Positions 47,637 to 56,552 are shown, counted from the stretch's first letter. The stretch: DNA of 64,000 nucleotides from Holophagaceae bacterium (GCA_025363715.1 JANYLR010000052.1:36449-100448); one strand, 5' to 3'. The notes: generated by a model from the letters alone, not told the origin. Numbers and translations are program-made.

Positions 47637-48227
47637 TCAAAAGTGCCAGCGCAGATCCAGCTCGAGCCAGCTGGGGTTGACGCCCCCCTGCCGGACCAAG
47701 GGATCCATCAAATCCTTCCCCGCCAGTTCGGTCTGCTGGAACATCAGCTCCGCGGAGAGCTGTTTGCTGATCGCGAGGTTGAGGCCAAGCCGGAGCCCCA
47801 GCTTGAGCCCCTTGGCATCGCGGATCGGGAAGTGGTGATCGACGTCCTCGGGGATTTGGGATTCCACCCCGGTCCGCGACATGGAATAGGAGTTGAAGGA
47901 CAGCCCCACCAGACCCGTCAGGGTGGGATGCCCCGTGGGGATGACCAGATCCCCATGGGCCTGGAGCAGGGTGAGCGAAGTCTTCAGCTGGTTCTTCTCG
48001 GCGCCCGGGAAACTGCCCCCGAGGAAGCCGATCCGGGCCGCCAAGTCCGTGCCCCAGACGTGGGCGCCCCAGTCCGCGCCGAGGACGAAGCCGGTGCTGT
48101 TATTGGTGACCTTTTTCAAGGCGTCGTTGGCGACGACAACGCCGCCGGCGACGCTGAGGCCTGGGCTCTGGGCTGCCAGGGGCAGCACGAGCAACCCGAG
48201 CAGGATCGTGCGAAGGGTCTGGTTCAT
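47637..48227 (-). CDS. Outer-membrane beta-barrel-like protein
   Basis: The ATG at 48227 has GGAAGGAG 6 bases upstream and gives 196 residues. The signal peptide (TILLGLLVLPLAAQ) is followed by alternating amphipathic strands and ends in LELDLRWHF, the terminal-Phe pattern recognised by the Bam complex. It probably forms an eight-strand barrel. It sits between the TonB receptor and the glucosaminidase in the operon. The specific role is not known. Confidence 0.8.
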   Translation of the reverse strand: MNQTLRTILLGLLVLPLAAQSPGLSVAGGVVVANDALKKVTNNSTGFVLGADWGAHVWGTDLAARIGFLGGSFPGAEKNQLKTSLTLLQAHGDLVIPTGHPTLTGLVGLSFNSYSMSRTGVESQIPEDVDHHFPIRDAKGLKLGLRLGLNLAISKQLSAELMFQQTELAGKDLMDPLVRQGGVNPSWLELDLRWHF

Positions 48228-48251
48228 GAATTCTCCTTCCCGCATCTGAGA

Positions 48252-51200
48252 TCAGAACTTGAACCCGGCGCTGAACTGGGTGAAGGACCGGCCCGCCAGG
48301 TAGTAGGTGTTGTCGCCGGCGTAGCCCCAGGGATAGGCGAAGCTGCCCTGCGGCCGGCCGTTGACGGGCTGGCTGTTGCCCACGGCCCCGCCAGTGGACA
48401 GTTCGCCGGGCGCCCCCCAATCGTAAGAATTGGTCCGGAGGATGCGGTTGAAGAGGTTGCTGACCTGGACATAGGTCGTGAACATCACCTTGCCGGAGAT
48501 GGGGAACTCGGCCTGCAGCTTCACATCCACGTGGTACTGGTCCGCCCCGGCCTTGTATGAGCCAAGCCCGCCCACGTAGGCGTTGTAGTTCAGGGCGACA
48601 TTCTGCCCGGCGATGGCATCGTAGGCCTGCACGGAATAACCGTTGATGGTGGCGGGCGGCGAGGACAGGTTCTTGAAATCCGAGACGCCCACGAGGCTCC
48701 GCACACCACTGGTGGTGTAGTTGCCGAGGACGGAAGCAGAGACATTCCCCTTCCCGACCGGAAGCACGTACATCAGGTAGACGTTCAGGATCTGGGCCCG
48801 GGCCAGGACACCCTCGGGCGCGAAGACGCTCTCCGGGATGCCCTGCTTGAGCTTCTCGTCCCGGTAGTTGTAGTAGTCCATCGCGTTCTGGCCGGTCTGC
48901 TGGGACCAGGTGTAGTTCCCGCCCAGGGTCAGCCGGGGGGAGATGTTCTCCTTCCAGGACAGCTCCACGCCACGGTAGACCTGCTCCAGATCCGAGTTGA
49001 AGAAGTTGTGGGTCTGCTGCCACTGGGGCGGGCCCAGTCCGCTCGGGTCATGGACCAGGGTCAGGTACTTCGTGGGGTTGGCGGGATCGAAGTAGCCGTT
49101 GTGGATGAAGACCAGCCACTCCTTCTTGTAGGTGCGCTGCACGAAGTTGAGGCGGGCCGAGGAGCCATCCTCGAAGTTGCGGGTGTAGCCCAGGGTCAGC
49201 TCGATGGCATAGGGCACCTGGAGCCCGTCGGTCTTGGCTGTCTGGCTGAGGTCGATGATCGCGGAGGGCGGACCGTAGTTGGCCGGATCCACCAGCTGGT
49301 CGTAGGTCACCCACTGCACGCCCGCGGGGTTGCCACCCGGGAGGGAGTCCACCGCCGGCTGACCGGGGAGACCCTTCCAGGAGCTGACCGTGCGGGTGGT
49401 CCAGCCGTTGGTGCGGAACCAGGCGGCCATCTCATCTGAATAGGAGCTGGCCAGCTTGGCGGCCGTGAAGGTGTAGAGCTCCTTGTTCACCCCGTCCGGG
49501 TTCCACTTCACCTGGAGACGGGGCTCCCAGACCTTGACGTCCGCCACATCCTTCCGGTTGGTGTCCCGGATGAGGAACTTGTTGTAGCGCATGCCCCCCA
49601 GGACATTCAGGCGGTCGGAGATGGACCAGATGTCGTTCACCCAAAAGGCCTGGCTGACGTTCATGGCCGCGGCCTGGCCTGCGAAGTAGCGCTCCATGTG
49701 GGCGCCGGGGCCGCGCATGGGCAGCTCCGAGAACTGCACCTGCGCCGGATCGGCGTTGCCGTTGGCATCCACGGGCACCAGTGGGGTATTGCCGGTGGAA
49801 TAGAAGGTGGGATACAGATACTGATTGGTGGTGGGGTTGTAGACATCGCCACCCACGAAGACACCGCGGTTGCCATTCCGCTCCCGTCCGAACTGATGTC
49901 TTGATTCGTAGTACTCGGCTCCGAAGTCAACCTCGTGATGCCCGGCCAGCTCCTGGAAGGTCTTGAGGTTCACATTCCCGGATCGGTTGCTCCGGACGTT
50001 CGGCGTGATGTCGCTGGAGGACCGCATGTTGTAGGTCGGGCCGTAGTAGGCGGACAGCCCACTGCCGGAGGACATGCCCAGGCCGTCGGTCTCGCGCAGG
50101 AGGTAGAGTGGGTTGCCGCTCGCATCCACGCCTGTGGAGGCGAAGGTTTGCACGAAGATGGGATGGTCGGTCGGTCCGCTTACATCGCCGATCTTCACTT
50201 CGGTCATGAAGGCCCGGGCCTCGATGAACCAGTTGCTGGCCAGGATCCCGTTCCAGCCCAGGGTGTAGCCGTTGGTCTTGGTGGTCAGGTTGCCGACGAA
50301 GGCCGGGTCCACGGCAGTGAAGGGCGGTGCGGTGCGCTCGCCGGTGACGCCTCCCTGGTTCGTTTCATCGTGGAGGAAGGTGAAGAAGGCCAGATGGTTG
50401 GCGGTGAGCTGGGCGGAGAGCTTGCCTTCGTACTTCTGGAACTTCGTGTTGGCGGGAACGGTGCTGCCCCACTGGCTGTGGGTGATGTCATTGGCCGTAT
50501 AGCCAGCTGGTGCGCCGTTCATCAGCACGTTGTCCACGTTGGGATACAGGCCGAAGGTCGTGAGCGGGTACTTCATGACGTCTTTGAGGGTGAGGCCCGC
50601 GACCCGATTCCCCGTGGCGGGGTCCACGGGCACTCCGAGCCAGCCGAGGGTGGCCGTCCCGCCCTGGACCGGCTGCAGGCGGGTGCCGACATAGAACCAC
50701 ACCCGGTCCTTGATGATGGGGCCACTCAGGGTGAAGTCCGTGTACCGGGAATAGGTTTCGTTCGCGGCGCTTTCAACTGCGGAAGGGTCGCTGCCCGGAA
50801 TGGCCCCATGGGGCAGGCTGGTGGTCCAGGAGGGGCGGTTGATGTAGGTCCGGACCGTGCCCGCAAAGGTGTTGGAGCCGGTCTTGGTCACCACATTCAC
50901 CTGGCCGCCCTGGGAACGGCCATTGCGCGCATTGAGGGCGGAGAGCACGACCTGCACATCCTCGATGGAATCGGGGAGGGGCTCGTAGAGCTGGGCCCGG
51001 GCCGGGGAATCCCACTGGGTGCCCGTGTCGTCCTTCACATCGATGCCGTCGATGCGGTAGAGCACCTGGCTGTAGCCGCCGCCCGCCTTGGACTGCCCAC
51101 CGACGCTGCCGCCCCGGATGCTGGTGTTGAGCCCGGTTCCCGTGACGCCCGGCGAGATGGCCAGCGCGCCGTCGAAGGAGCGGCCCGTGGGCAGCTTGAT

Positions 51201-51638
51201 GAGCTCCTCGGCGGAATAGTTCACGCTCACCTTGTCGTCCGTCTTGGATTCCTGGGCATCCCTGGCGGTGACCTCCACCACGGCGGAGGCGGTATCCTTG
51301 ATGGGCTTGAGGACAAAGTCGAGGCTGAGGTTCGCCCCAAGGCCGACGCGCACATCCGTGGCGGTCTTGCCCAGCAGGTTCGTGGCGCTCACCCGTACCG
51401 TGTAGGTGCCCACGGGCAGCAGCTGGGCCCGGAATTCACCCTTGTCATTGGTCGTGAGGATCCGCGCCTGGAACAGGGCCGGACTATCCAGGGCCACGCG
51501 CGCCCCGGCGACGGGCTTTCCCGAAGTGTCCGTGATGTGACCGTTCAGCGAGCCCGTGGTCGTCTGGGCCAGCAGGCCCGACCCGCCGGCCAGGATCAGC
51601 GCCACCGTGGATAGGGACAAGGCATGTCGAATGGTCAT
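48252..51638 (-). CDS. TonB-dependent receptor with carboxypeptidase-like N-terminal domain
   Basis: This 1128-residue protein has GGAGA upstream of the ATG and a signal peptide (LSTVALILAGGSGLLAQ). A carboxypeptidase regulatory-like domain (GSLNGHITDTSGKPVAGARVAL) is followed by a plug (NTSIRGGSVGGQSKAGGG, YRIDGIDV) and a large barrel ending FTQFSAGFKF. This is the Oar-like type abundant in Acidobacteriota. No SusD-like lipoprotein is present. As the second gene of the amino-sugar operon it is the probable importer of chitin or chitosan oligosaccharides. Confidence 0.93.
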   Translation of the reverse strand: MTIRHALSLSTVALILAGGSGLLAQTTTGSLNGHITDTSGKPVAGARVALDSPALFQARILTTNDKGEFRAQLLPVGTYTVRVSATNLLGKTATDVRVGLGANLSLDFVLKPIKDTASAVVEVTARDAQESKTDDKVSVNYSAEELIKLPTGRSFDGALAISPGVTGTGLNTSIRGGSVGGQSKAGGGYSQVLYRIDGIDVKDDTGTQWDSPARAQLYEPLPDSIEDVQVVLSALNARNGRSQGGQVNVVTKTGSNTFAGTVRTYINRPSWTTSLPHGAIPGSDPSAVESAANETYSRYTDFTLSGPIIKDRVWFYVGTRLQPVQGGTATLGWLGVPVDPATGNRVAGLTLKDVMKYPLTTFGLYPNVDNVLMNGAPAGYTANDITHSQWGSTVPANTKFQKYEGKLSAQLTANHLAFFTFLHDETNQGGVTGERTAPPFTAVDPAFVGNLTTKTNGYTLGWNGILASNWFIEARAFMTEVKIGDVSGPTDHPIFVQTFASTGVDASGNPLYLLRETDGLGMSSGSGLSAYYGPTYNMRSSSDITPNVRSNRSGNVNLKTFQELAGHHEVDFGAEYYESRHQFGRERNGNRGVFVGGDVYNPTTNQYLYPTFYSTGNTPLVPVDANGNADPAQVQFSELPMRGPGAHMERYFAGQAAAMNVSQAFWVNDIWSISDRLNVLGGMRYNKFLIRDTNRKDVADVKVWEPRLQVKWNPDGVNKELYTFTAAKLASSYSDEMAAWFRTNGWTTRTVSSWKGLPGQPAVDSLPGGNPAGVQWVTYDQLVDPANYGPPSAIIDLSQTAKTDGLQVPYAIELTLGYTRNFEDGSSARLNFVQRTYKKEWLVFIHNGYFDPANPTKYLTLVHDPSGLGPPQWQQTHNFFNSDLEQVYRGVELSWKENISPRLTLGGNYTWSQQTGQNAMDYYNYRDEKLKQGIPESVFAPEGVLARAQILNVYLMYVLPVGKGNVSASVLGNYTTSGVRSLVGVSDFKNLSSPPATINGYSVQAYDAIAGQNVALNYNAYVGGLGSYKAGADQYHVDVKLQAEFPISGKVMFTTYVQVSNLFNRILRTNSYDWGAPGELSTGGAVGNSQPVNGRPQGSFAYPWGYAGDNTYYLAGRSFTQFSAGFKF

Positions 51639-51668
51639 GATCGTTCTCCGCGAATCAGGGACCGAAGC

Positions 51669-52448
51669 CTAGAAATGGATGACATAGCCGAGCTCGACGT
51701 GCGGCACGAGGCGGTTGCTCTTCACCAGCCCATCTGCGGGGAAGGCGTTGTGGGCCGCGATCTGGCCGGCGCCGGGATCCGAGGAGGGATCCGTGCTGAA
51801 GGCATAGCTGCCGGTGCCCGGATGGTGGACGTATTCGATGGCCGTGTAGTTCAGGAGGAGCAGGTTGAACTCAAGGCTGGAGTGGGACGACAGGGTCCAG
51901 GAGAAGCCCGCGAAGGGGCTCACCTTGAACCCGCCCTCGACGGGCGTTCCGGAGTAGGTGTCCCGCCAGGAGTCGGGGTTGGCCGAGTTCCAGTCCGTGG
52001 AGCGCACATCGCCGAAGTATTCATGCTTGAAGCGCGTGCCCCCGACCATCAGGCCGGCCTGCCAAGACCATTCCCGGTTCAGGCGGCGTTCGTAGGACAG
52101 GCGGAGGGAGAAACCGTCCAGCTGGTTCCGCCGGGCATCGCCGGAGTTGGCGAGGTCCACTGTCGAAAGCGGCGCTGGAGCATCGCCGTTGATCGCCGGG
52201 AAGTAGGAATCCCCGGTCTTGTAGTAGTAGCCGAGCTCGACGCTGAAGCGCCCCACGGCCGTGCCATAGCCCAGGTTGAGGCCGAACCCCAGCGAGGACT
52301 GGCGCAGCTCGTCCTTGGTCTGGAATCCGTACCCGGTCCGGACCTTCAAGTCCTTGCTGAACCCGGCCTCCTGGGCGCTGAGGGGCGCAAGGACCGAGGC
52401 GGCCAACATCAGTCCACGGGCGAACAGGGGAACACAGTGCCTGGACAT
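51669..52448 (-). CDS. Outer-membrane beta-barrel-like protein, first gene of the operon
   Basis: The ATG at 52448 has GGAGGTG 8 bases upstream and gives 259 residues. A signal peptide (FARGLMLAASVLAPLSAQ) precedes beta strands rich in aromatic residues (GYGFQTKDELRQSSLGFGL, VELGYYYKTGDSYFP), and the last residues LVPHVELGYVIHF carry the terminal Phe. It may be a porin or surface protein helping oligosaccharide entry. The frame extends 30 codons upstream without a binding site. Confidence 0.8.
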   Translation of the reverse strand: MSRHCVPLFARGLMLAASVLAPLSAQEAGFSKDLKVRTGYGFQTKDELRQSSLGFGLNLGYGTAVGRFSVELGYYYKTGDSYFPAINGDAPAPLSTVDLANSGDARRNQLDGFSLRLSYERRLNREWSWQAGLMVGGTRFKHEYFGDVRSTDWNSANPDSWRDTYSGTPVEGGFKVSPFAGFSWTLSSHSSLEFNLLLLNYTAIEYVHHPGTGSYAFSTDPSSDPGAGQIAAHNAFPADGLVKSNRLVPHVELGYVIHF

Positions 52449-52504
52449 GAACTCACACCTCCACCTTGAAGAGAACCGTTGAGGTAGGTTCATAAAAACC
52501 AGGC

Positions 52505-52523
52505 GTCCCCACAATAGAGGGAC
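52505..52523 (-). promoter_or_regulatory. Inverted repeat upstream of the amino-sugar operon
   Basis: GTCCC (52505-52509) and GGGAC (52519-52523), with partly matching flanks, lie 57 bases upstream of the first start codon, where an operator or regulator site for the operon would be expected. The arms are short, so this is tentative. Confidence 0.3.
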
Positions 52524-52550
52524 ACGCACTTTCTTCATGAGTAGGACTAC

Positions 52551-53111
52551 TCAGTGGGCCTGGATCGCGGGCGCCCTCCCAGCCGCATTCGGTTTCGTCA
52601 CCTTCATCCATCCCAGCACCAGTGCCGCCCCCAGGAGCAGCCAACCGATGGGGGAGCGCGCCGCGATGCGAAAGTCCGGCCAGGACGGCACGGCGCCGAA
52701 GAGCAGGTTCGCGAGCAGGTACATCATGGCGGCCTCCGCCCAGCCCAACTCCGGGTTGCCGCCCAGCCGCCAAAGGAAGAGGCCATAGGCCAGGGGCAGC
52801 AGGAGCAGCGGCGCCAGGCCGATGAAGAAGGCGTTGTACCAGCGCAGGTTCTGGAGGGCCACGGAGCCAAGCACGAAGCCGCGGCCCTCCCGGCGGGGGA
52901 TCACCGTGAATCCAGTGGGCTGGCCATTCAGCAGGCTCCCGATCAGCCAGTGGCAGGCCTCATGGCAGAGCGTTCCCGGCAGGGCCAGCAGCGCGCACAA
53001 CCAGAAGGACCGCCGGGCCTGGTTCATCACCCAGAGCAGGGCGGCGGTTCCCGCCAGATAGCCCAGGGGAAGGCCGCGCCCCCCCGCTTCCAAGACCCAG
53101 GCATGGCTCAT
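52551..53111 (-). CDS. Membrane protein with HEXXH motif (M50-like)
   Basis: With the ATG at 53111 (AGGAGG 11 bases upstream) the protein has 186 residues and five or six membrane helices. LPGTLCHEACHWLIGSLLNG places an HEACH zinc motif inside a helix, as in site-2-type and similar membrane proteases. The second half has WYNAFFIGLAPLLLLPLAYG and AVPSWPDFRIA, where the Pro-S-x-P-D segment could give the third ligand. The family is a putative M50-related metalloprotease; the substrate is unknown. It is 102 bases upstream of the operon's first gene and probably separately expressed. Confidence 0.75.
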   Translation of the reverse strand: MSHAWVLEAGGRGLPLGYLAGTAALLWVMNQARRSFWLCALLALPGTLCHEACHWLIGSLLNGQPTGFTVIPRREGRGFVLGSVALQNLRWYNAFFIGLAPLLLLPLAYGLFLWRLGGNPELGWAEAAMMYLLANLLFGAVPSWPDFRIAARSPIGWLLLGAALVLGWMKVTKPNAAGRAPAIQAH

Positions 53112-53419
53112 GGGTGCCGTCGCCTCCTGCCTCCATTGGACCATCTACCCCGGCGCCGGTCCGCAGGGTCATGTAGGAAAAAAAGGAACAGTAATTGGCT
53201 GGGGCGGAGTTTAAAGTATTAAATTATTTTGTTAAATTATTAATTTTAATAAACTTAAAAAACAACAAAGAGCTCATGTATTTCTCAAGAAACGACGATA
53301 TCTTCACCGTTGGGTCTTTTAACGTTCACCCTCATCGTCCGACCTTGCTTCCTGCTTGATCGAGCCACCTTCGCGAGACTCCCGCCCGGAGTCTCCTTTC
53401 TTTCGTCCGGATAAGTACC
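53112..53419. other. Divergent intergenic region with very AT-rich block
   Basis: This stretch of about 308 bases lies between the HEXXH protein and the hemerythrin gene. Positions 53207-53275 are almost pure A/T (TATTAAATTATTTTG and similar) in a GC-rich genome, and are likely promoter or upstream-element DNA for one or both genes. A perfect hairpin follows at 53375-53395. Confidence 0.6.
53375..53395 (+). terminator. Leader hairpin followed by T-rich run before the hemerythrin gene
   Basis: GAGACTCC (53375-53382) pairs perfectly with GGAGTCTC (53388-53395) around CGCCC, followed by CTTTCTTT. It lies 24 bases before the hemerythrin ATG and looks like an attenuator in its leader. Confidence 0.5.
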
Positions 53420-54646
53420 ATGAGCACCTTCCAGTGGGACAAGTGTTTCGAGACCGGCCTCCAGGATGTGGATGAGCAGCACCATGCCCTGGTAGATCTG
53501 ATGAACCGCTTCAGCGCCCTTCTCGAAGGCGGCAAGCCGGCAGATGTGAAGCAGCTGGAACGGGTCTGTGGGGAACTGGAGGACTACGCCCGGTACCACT
53601 TCAGCGAAGAGCAGATGTTCATGGATGAGCTGGGGGTGGACCGGCGGCACGTGACCCACCATGCCCACGAACACGCTGAGTTCTTTCTCGATCTGGCCCG
53701 AATGCGCGCGGAGGTCGTGGCGGGGGTGCCCGAGGCCGCCAGGCATCTCCTGGAATTCCTTGTGCACTGGCTCGCCGCCCACATCCTGGGCTCGGACCAG
53801 GCCATGGCCCGCCAGATCGCCGCCATGTCCGCCGGCAGGAACCCCGCCGCGGCCTATGCCCAGGAGGAGCGGGCGCTGGATGGCGCCACCGGCGTTCTGC
53901 TGCGGTCCTTGAGCAGCCTGATCATGGTGGTCTCCGAGCGCAGCCGACAGCTGTCCGAGCTGAACTACACCCTGGAGAACCGGGTGTTCCGGAGGACTCA
54001 GGAGCTTTCCCTCATCAACGAAAGGCTTACCCGCGCGGTGGAACGCTTTGAAGCCGAGCAGGAGGAAACGCAGCGTCTGGCCCAGGAACTTTCCGAGGCC
54101 AACCGGAATCTGGAAGCCCTGGCCATGGTCGACCGGCTGACGGGCCTGCCCAACCTCCAGTACGCCCTGAACCGGCTTACCTCGGAGATCGCCTCGGCCA
54201 AGCATTTCGGCCATCCCCTGAGCGTGGCCCTGTTCGCCGCGGATGGGTTCAAGGAGGCCAACGGTACCCTCGGGCACCAGGCCGGCGACGAGATCCTCAT
54301 GGCCATCGGGGTCAGGCTGCGGATGGGCTTCCGCTCCCACGACGTGGTCTGCCATGTGGGGGTGGAGGAATTCCTCGTGATCTGCCCCCTGACCAATTAC
54401 GCCGGAACCATCTTCCTGACCGAACGGGTCCGGGCCTCCCTGCCCAGCATGGTGGTCCAGACCAGCTCCGGGGAATGGAAGGGCCGGCTCAGTGCCGGGA
54501 TCGCCGAATTCGGACCGGAGGCAGATTCCGTGAACAAACTCATCCAGGTCGCCACCCGGAGGCGCTGGCCGCTGGAACCCCATGTCGAGCGGGGAGCGGC
54601 GATCAGCGGAAACCTAGGCTCGCCTGGCCAGGATGACCAGGTCTGA
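53420..54646 (+). CDS. Bacteriohemerythrin fused to a degenerate GGDEF domain
   Basis: This 408-residue protein begins with a complete hemerythrin domain: H21, H60, E64, H81, H85, H121 and D126 supply all seven di-iron ligands. A coiled-coil (about 165-235) leads to a GGDEF-like domain in which the motif reads GVEEF, the first metal Asp is Ala (FAADGFK) and the substrate Asp is Gly (ANGTLGH). Catalysis is therefore doubtful. O2 or redox sensing through the di-iron centre, passed to a partner or to a c-di-GMP/GTP binding site, is the likely role. The ribosome binding site is weak. Confidence 0.9.
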   Translation: MSTFQWDKCFETGLQDVDEQHHALVDLMNRFSALLEGGKPADVKQLERVCGELEDYARYHFSEEQMFMDELGVDRRHVTHHAHEHAEFFLDLARMRAEVVAGVPEAARHLLEFLVHWLAAHILGSDQAMARQIAAMSAGRNPAAAYAQEERALDGATGVLLRSLSSLIMVVSERSRQLSELNYTLENRVFRRTQELSLINERLTRAVERFEAEQEETQRLAQELSEANRNLEALAMVDRLTGLPNLQYALNRLTSEIASAKHFGHPLSVALFAADGFKEANGTLGHQAGDEILMAIGVRLRMGFRSHDVVCHVGVEEFLVICPLTNYAGTIFLTERVRASLPSMVVQTSSGEWKGRLSAGIAEFGPEADSVNKLIQVATRRRWPLEPHVERGAAISGNLGSPGQDDQV

Positions 54647-55381
54647 CGAGGTGAGAGTCCAGGTCTCGCCGGTCATGGTGCCTAAGACCTCTTCCACCCG
54701 GAATCCGCTCTTCTCCAGCAGCCCTTCGAGCTCGGCCCGGCGCCAGCCTCGCAGGGGCACATCATGGGCAGCCACCACCTCCACCGGACAGGCGCTGCCG
54801 GGGCGATAGCGCAGATGGGTGGGCGTGAACGTGAGACGGCCACCGCCATGGTGGGTCATGAGGCGCAGGAAGACCGTGTTCTCCCCTTCTGCCTCGCCGG
54901 GCCGGAGCACCAGGGGGAAGGTCCGCTCAGCCCGGTCGAGGATGCGGTCGTAGTTGAGCAGCTGGAGCAGGAAGGGTGCCCCGGGCAGGAGGACACCCGC
55001 CAGGCCGGAGAAGAAGCTGTACACTTCCGCTTCCTCACAGAGGTGCGGCAGCGTGTTGCCTACGCAGAGGGCGCCGCCCTGCCCAGCCTCGAGGACCGTG
55101 CCCAGTTCCGTGAGGCTGGCCTGGAGATACCGGCCCCCCGGATCGGCTGCGCGGGCATCCTCCAGCTGGGACGGGGAGGTATCCACGCCAGTGACGGCGA
55201 AGCCCAGCGTGGTCAGGAAGCGGGTGTGCTCGCCGCTGCCGCAGCCCAGATCCAGCAGCTGGGGCGAAGGCGCCGCAGCCAGCGCCCGCCGCAGCAGCGG
55301 GGCCTCGCGCTGCAGCCGCTCGGGCCAGGCGATGAGGCCCCGGTAGGCGATGCGTCCGTACGGATCCGGCGTGGCCTCCAC
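54614..55381 (-). CDS. Class I SAM-dependent methyltransferase
   Basis: A GTG at 55381 follows the upstream stop by 2 bases, with GAGG nearby, and gives 255 residues. Motif I is LLDLGCGSGEHTRFLTTLG, the Asp of strand 2 is VTGVDTSPSQLEDA, then GGALCVGNTLPHLCEE and FLLQLLNYDRIL. The substrate is unknown. The last 33 bases overlap the end of the convergent hemerythrin gene. It forms a unit with the upstream membrane protein. Confidence 0.87.
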   Translation of the reverse strand: MEATPDPYGRIAYRGLIAWPERLQREAPLLRRALAAAPSPQLLDLGCGSGEHTRFLTTLGFAVTGVDTSPSQLEDARAADPGGRYLQASLTELGTVLEAGQGGALCVGNTLPHLCEEAEVYSFFSGLAGVLLPGAPFLLQLLNYDRILDRAERTFPLVLRPGEAEGENTVFLRLMTHHGGGRLTFTPTHLRYRPGSACPVEVVAAHDVPLRGWRRAELEGLLEKSGFRVEEVLGTMTGETWTLTSSDLVILARRA

Positions 55382-55383
55382 CC

Positions 55384-55950
55384 CTACCTCGGCCAGAGCC
55401 AGCCGAAGACCCCGGCGCTGAGCAGGCCGTAAATGAGGGCATCGGCCAGATCCTTGAGGGCGCTGCTCCAGGGCTTGCCCATCCAGATGGCCATCTGGAT
55501 GCTGCCGAAGCCATAGGTCAGGAAGGTCACGGCGCCCACGACCCGGAAGACCTGGAGGTAGTGGGTGCCGGGGGCCAGGGTACGGCTGGCCAGGTAGGCG
55601 GCCATGAAGGCCACCAGCACGGCATAGGCGAACCACTTGGCCAGGGCCCCGCCCATGGCGGGCGGACCATTGGGGACCACCACCAGGAAGGCCACGGGGC
55701 CCTCCTGGTACTTCGCCAGCATCTCCGGCTTCCCCATGTCCTTGTGGTCGGCGCAGTGGGGCAGCACGTACTGGCCCGGGGCGGGGGTGCCCTTGCGGAT
55801 CGCCGCGCGTACCTCCTCCTCATTGGACAGCGGGTTGTAGTCCGAGGCGTGCCACTTCACCACCATGTGGATGAAGCTGCTGGCCACGAAGACGCAGACC
55901 GCGGCCAGCAGGATGGGCAGCCAGAGCAGGGCGAGGGAGACATGGGGCAT
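55384..55950 (-). CDS. Conserved membrane protein of 188 residues
   Basis: The ATG at 55950 has AAGGAG 6 bases upstream. There are four or five hydrophobic helices, the first with a histidine at its end (FVASSFIHMVVKWHASDY), and a conserved-looking loop RKGTPAPGQYVLPHCADHKDMG. I do not recognise a named family. The methyltransferase start lies 2 bases after its stop, so the two are co-translated. Confidence 0.75.
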   Translation of the reverse strand: MPHVSLALLWLPILLAAVCVFVASSFIHMVVKWHASDYNPLSNEEEVRAAIRKGTPAPGQYVLPHCADHKDMGKPEMLAKYQEGPVAFLVVVPNGPPAMGGALAKWFAYAVLVAFMAAYLASRTLAPGTHYLQVFRVVGAVTFLTYGFGSIQMAIWMGKPWSSALKDLADALIYGLLSAGVFGWLWPR

Positions 55951-56027
55951 GGCGACTCCTTGGGTGTGGGGACATCGGTGGAAGCGGCGCCCCAGGTTGG
56001 CCTCCGGAGTCCCGGCGGTCAAGGGGT

Positions 56028-56552
56028 TCAGGGCTTCCGCGGTCGCCGGGGACCCGGCGCGGAGTGGGTGCCCGTGGCTTGATCCACCGCGTCGATCCAG
56101 CCCGCCTTGGCGTTGGGGAAAGCGTCCGCATAGGGCACGTAGGGCTTCACATCCAACACCGGCGTGCCATCCAACAGATCCACGCCCCGCAGATGGAGGG
56201 TGCGGCCCTCAATGGCTACCAGTTCCACCGCAGACAGGCCGATGGCATTGGGGCGGTGGGGCGAGCGGGTGGCCAGCACGCCGCGCTTGGCCTTGGGCCC
56301 CCGCGGCGGCTGGACCAGAGGCGCCCAGCCCTCGCTGAGGTGGAAGGCGAAGATGAGCCAGATGCGCTCGAAGCCCGCCAGGTCCCTCAGTACGGTCTCC
56401 GGCAGCGCCGCATCCAGCTCCAAGGTGGCTTCGGCGGGGTTGCCCGTCTCTGTGCCCGCCACCACCGAGGGCTGGTGGGGAGCATCGATGCGCCGGGCAT
56501 AGGGCGTGCGGACGATGCCAATGGGCCGATAGGTGAACGGGAGAGCTTCCAT
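56028..56552 (-). CDS. trmO: tRNA m6t6A37 methyltransferase TrmO (TsaA-like)
   Basis: From the ATG at 56552 the protein has 174 residues and starts MEALPFTYRPIGIVRTPYA, the usual TsaA/TrmO opening. RSPHRPNAIGLSAVEL and DVKPYVPYADA are the family signatures forming the SAM site. It methylates N6 of t6A at position 37 of certain tRNAs. The binding site is weak. The frame extends 30 codons upstream over the divergent gene's leader. Confidence 0.92.
   Translation of the reverse strand: MEALPFTYRPIGIVRTPYARRIDAPHQPSVVAGTETGNPAEATLELDAALPETVLRDLAGFERIWLIFAFHLSEGWAPLVQPPRGPKAKRGVLATRSPHRPNAIGLSAVELVAIEGRTLHLRGVDLLDGTPVLDVKPYVPYADAFPNAKAGWIDAVDQATGTHSAPGPRRPRKP

Noticed and set aside
53280..53400. 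c-di-GMP riboswitch in the hemerythrin leader
   Set aside because: The conserved GEMM core elements could not be found in either orientation; only a simple hairpin is visible.
53285..54583. Minus-strand frame of 432 codons opposite the hemerythrin gene
   Set aside because: It is a shadow frame; the plus strand has all seven hemerythrin ligands and the GGDEF layout.
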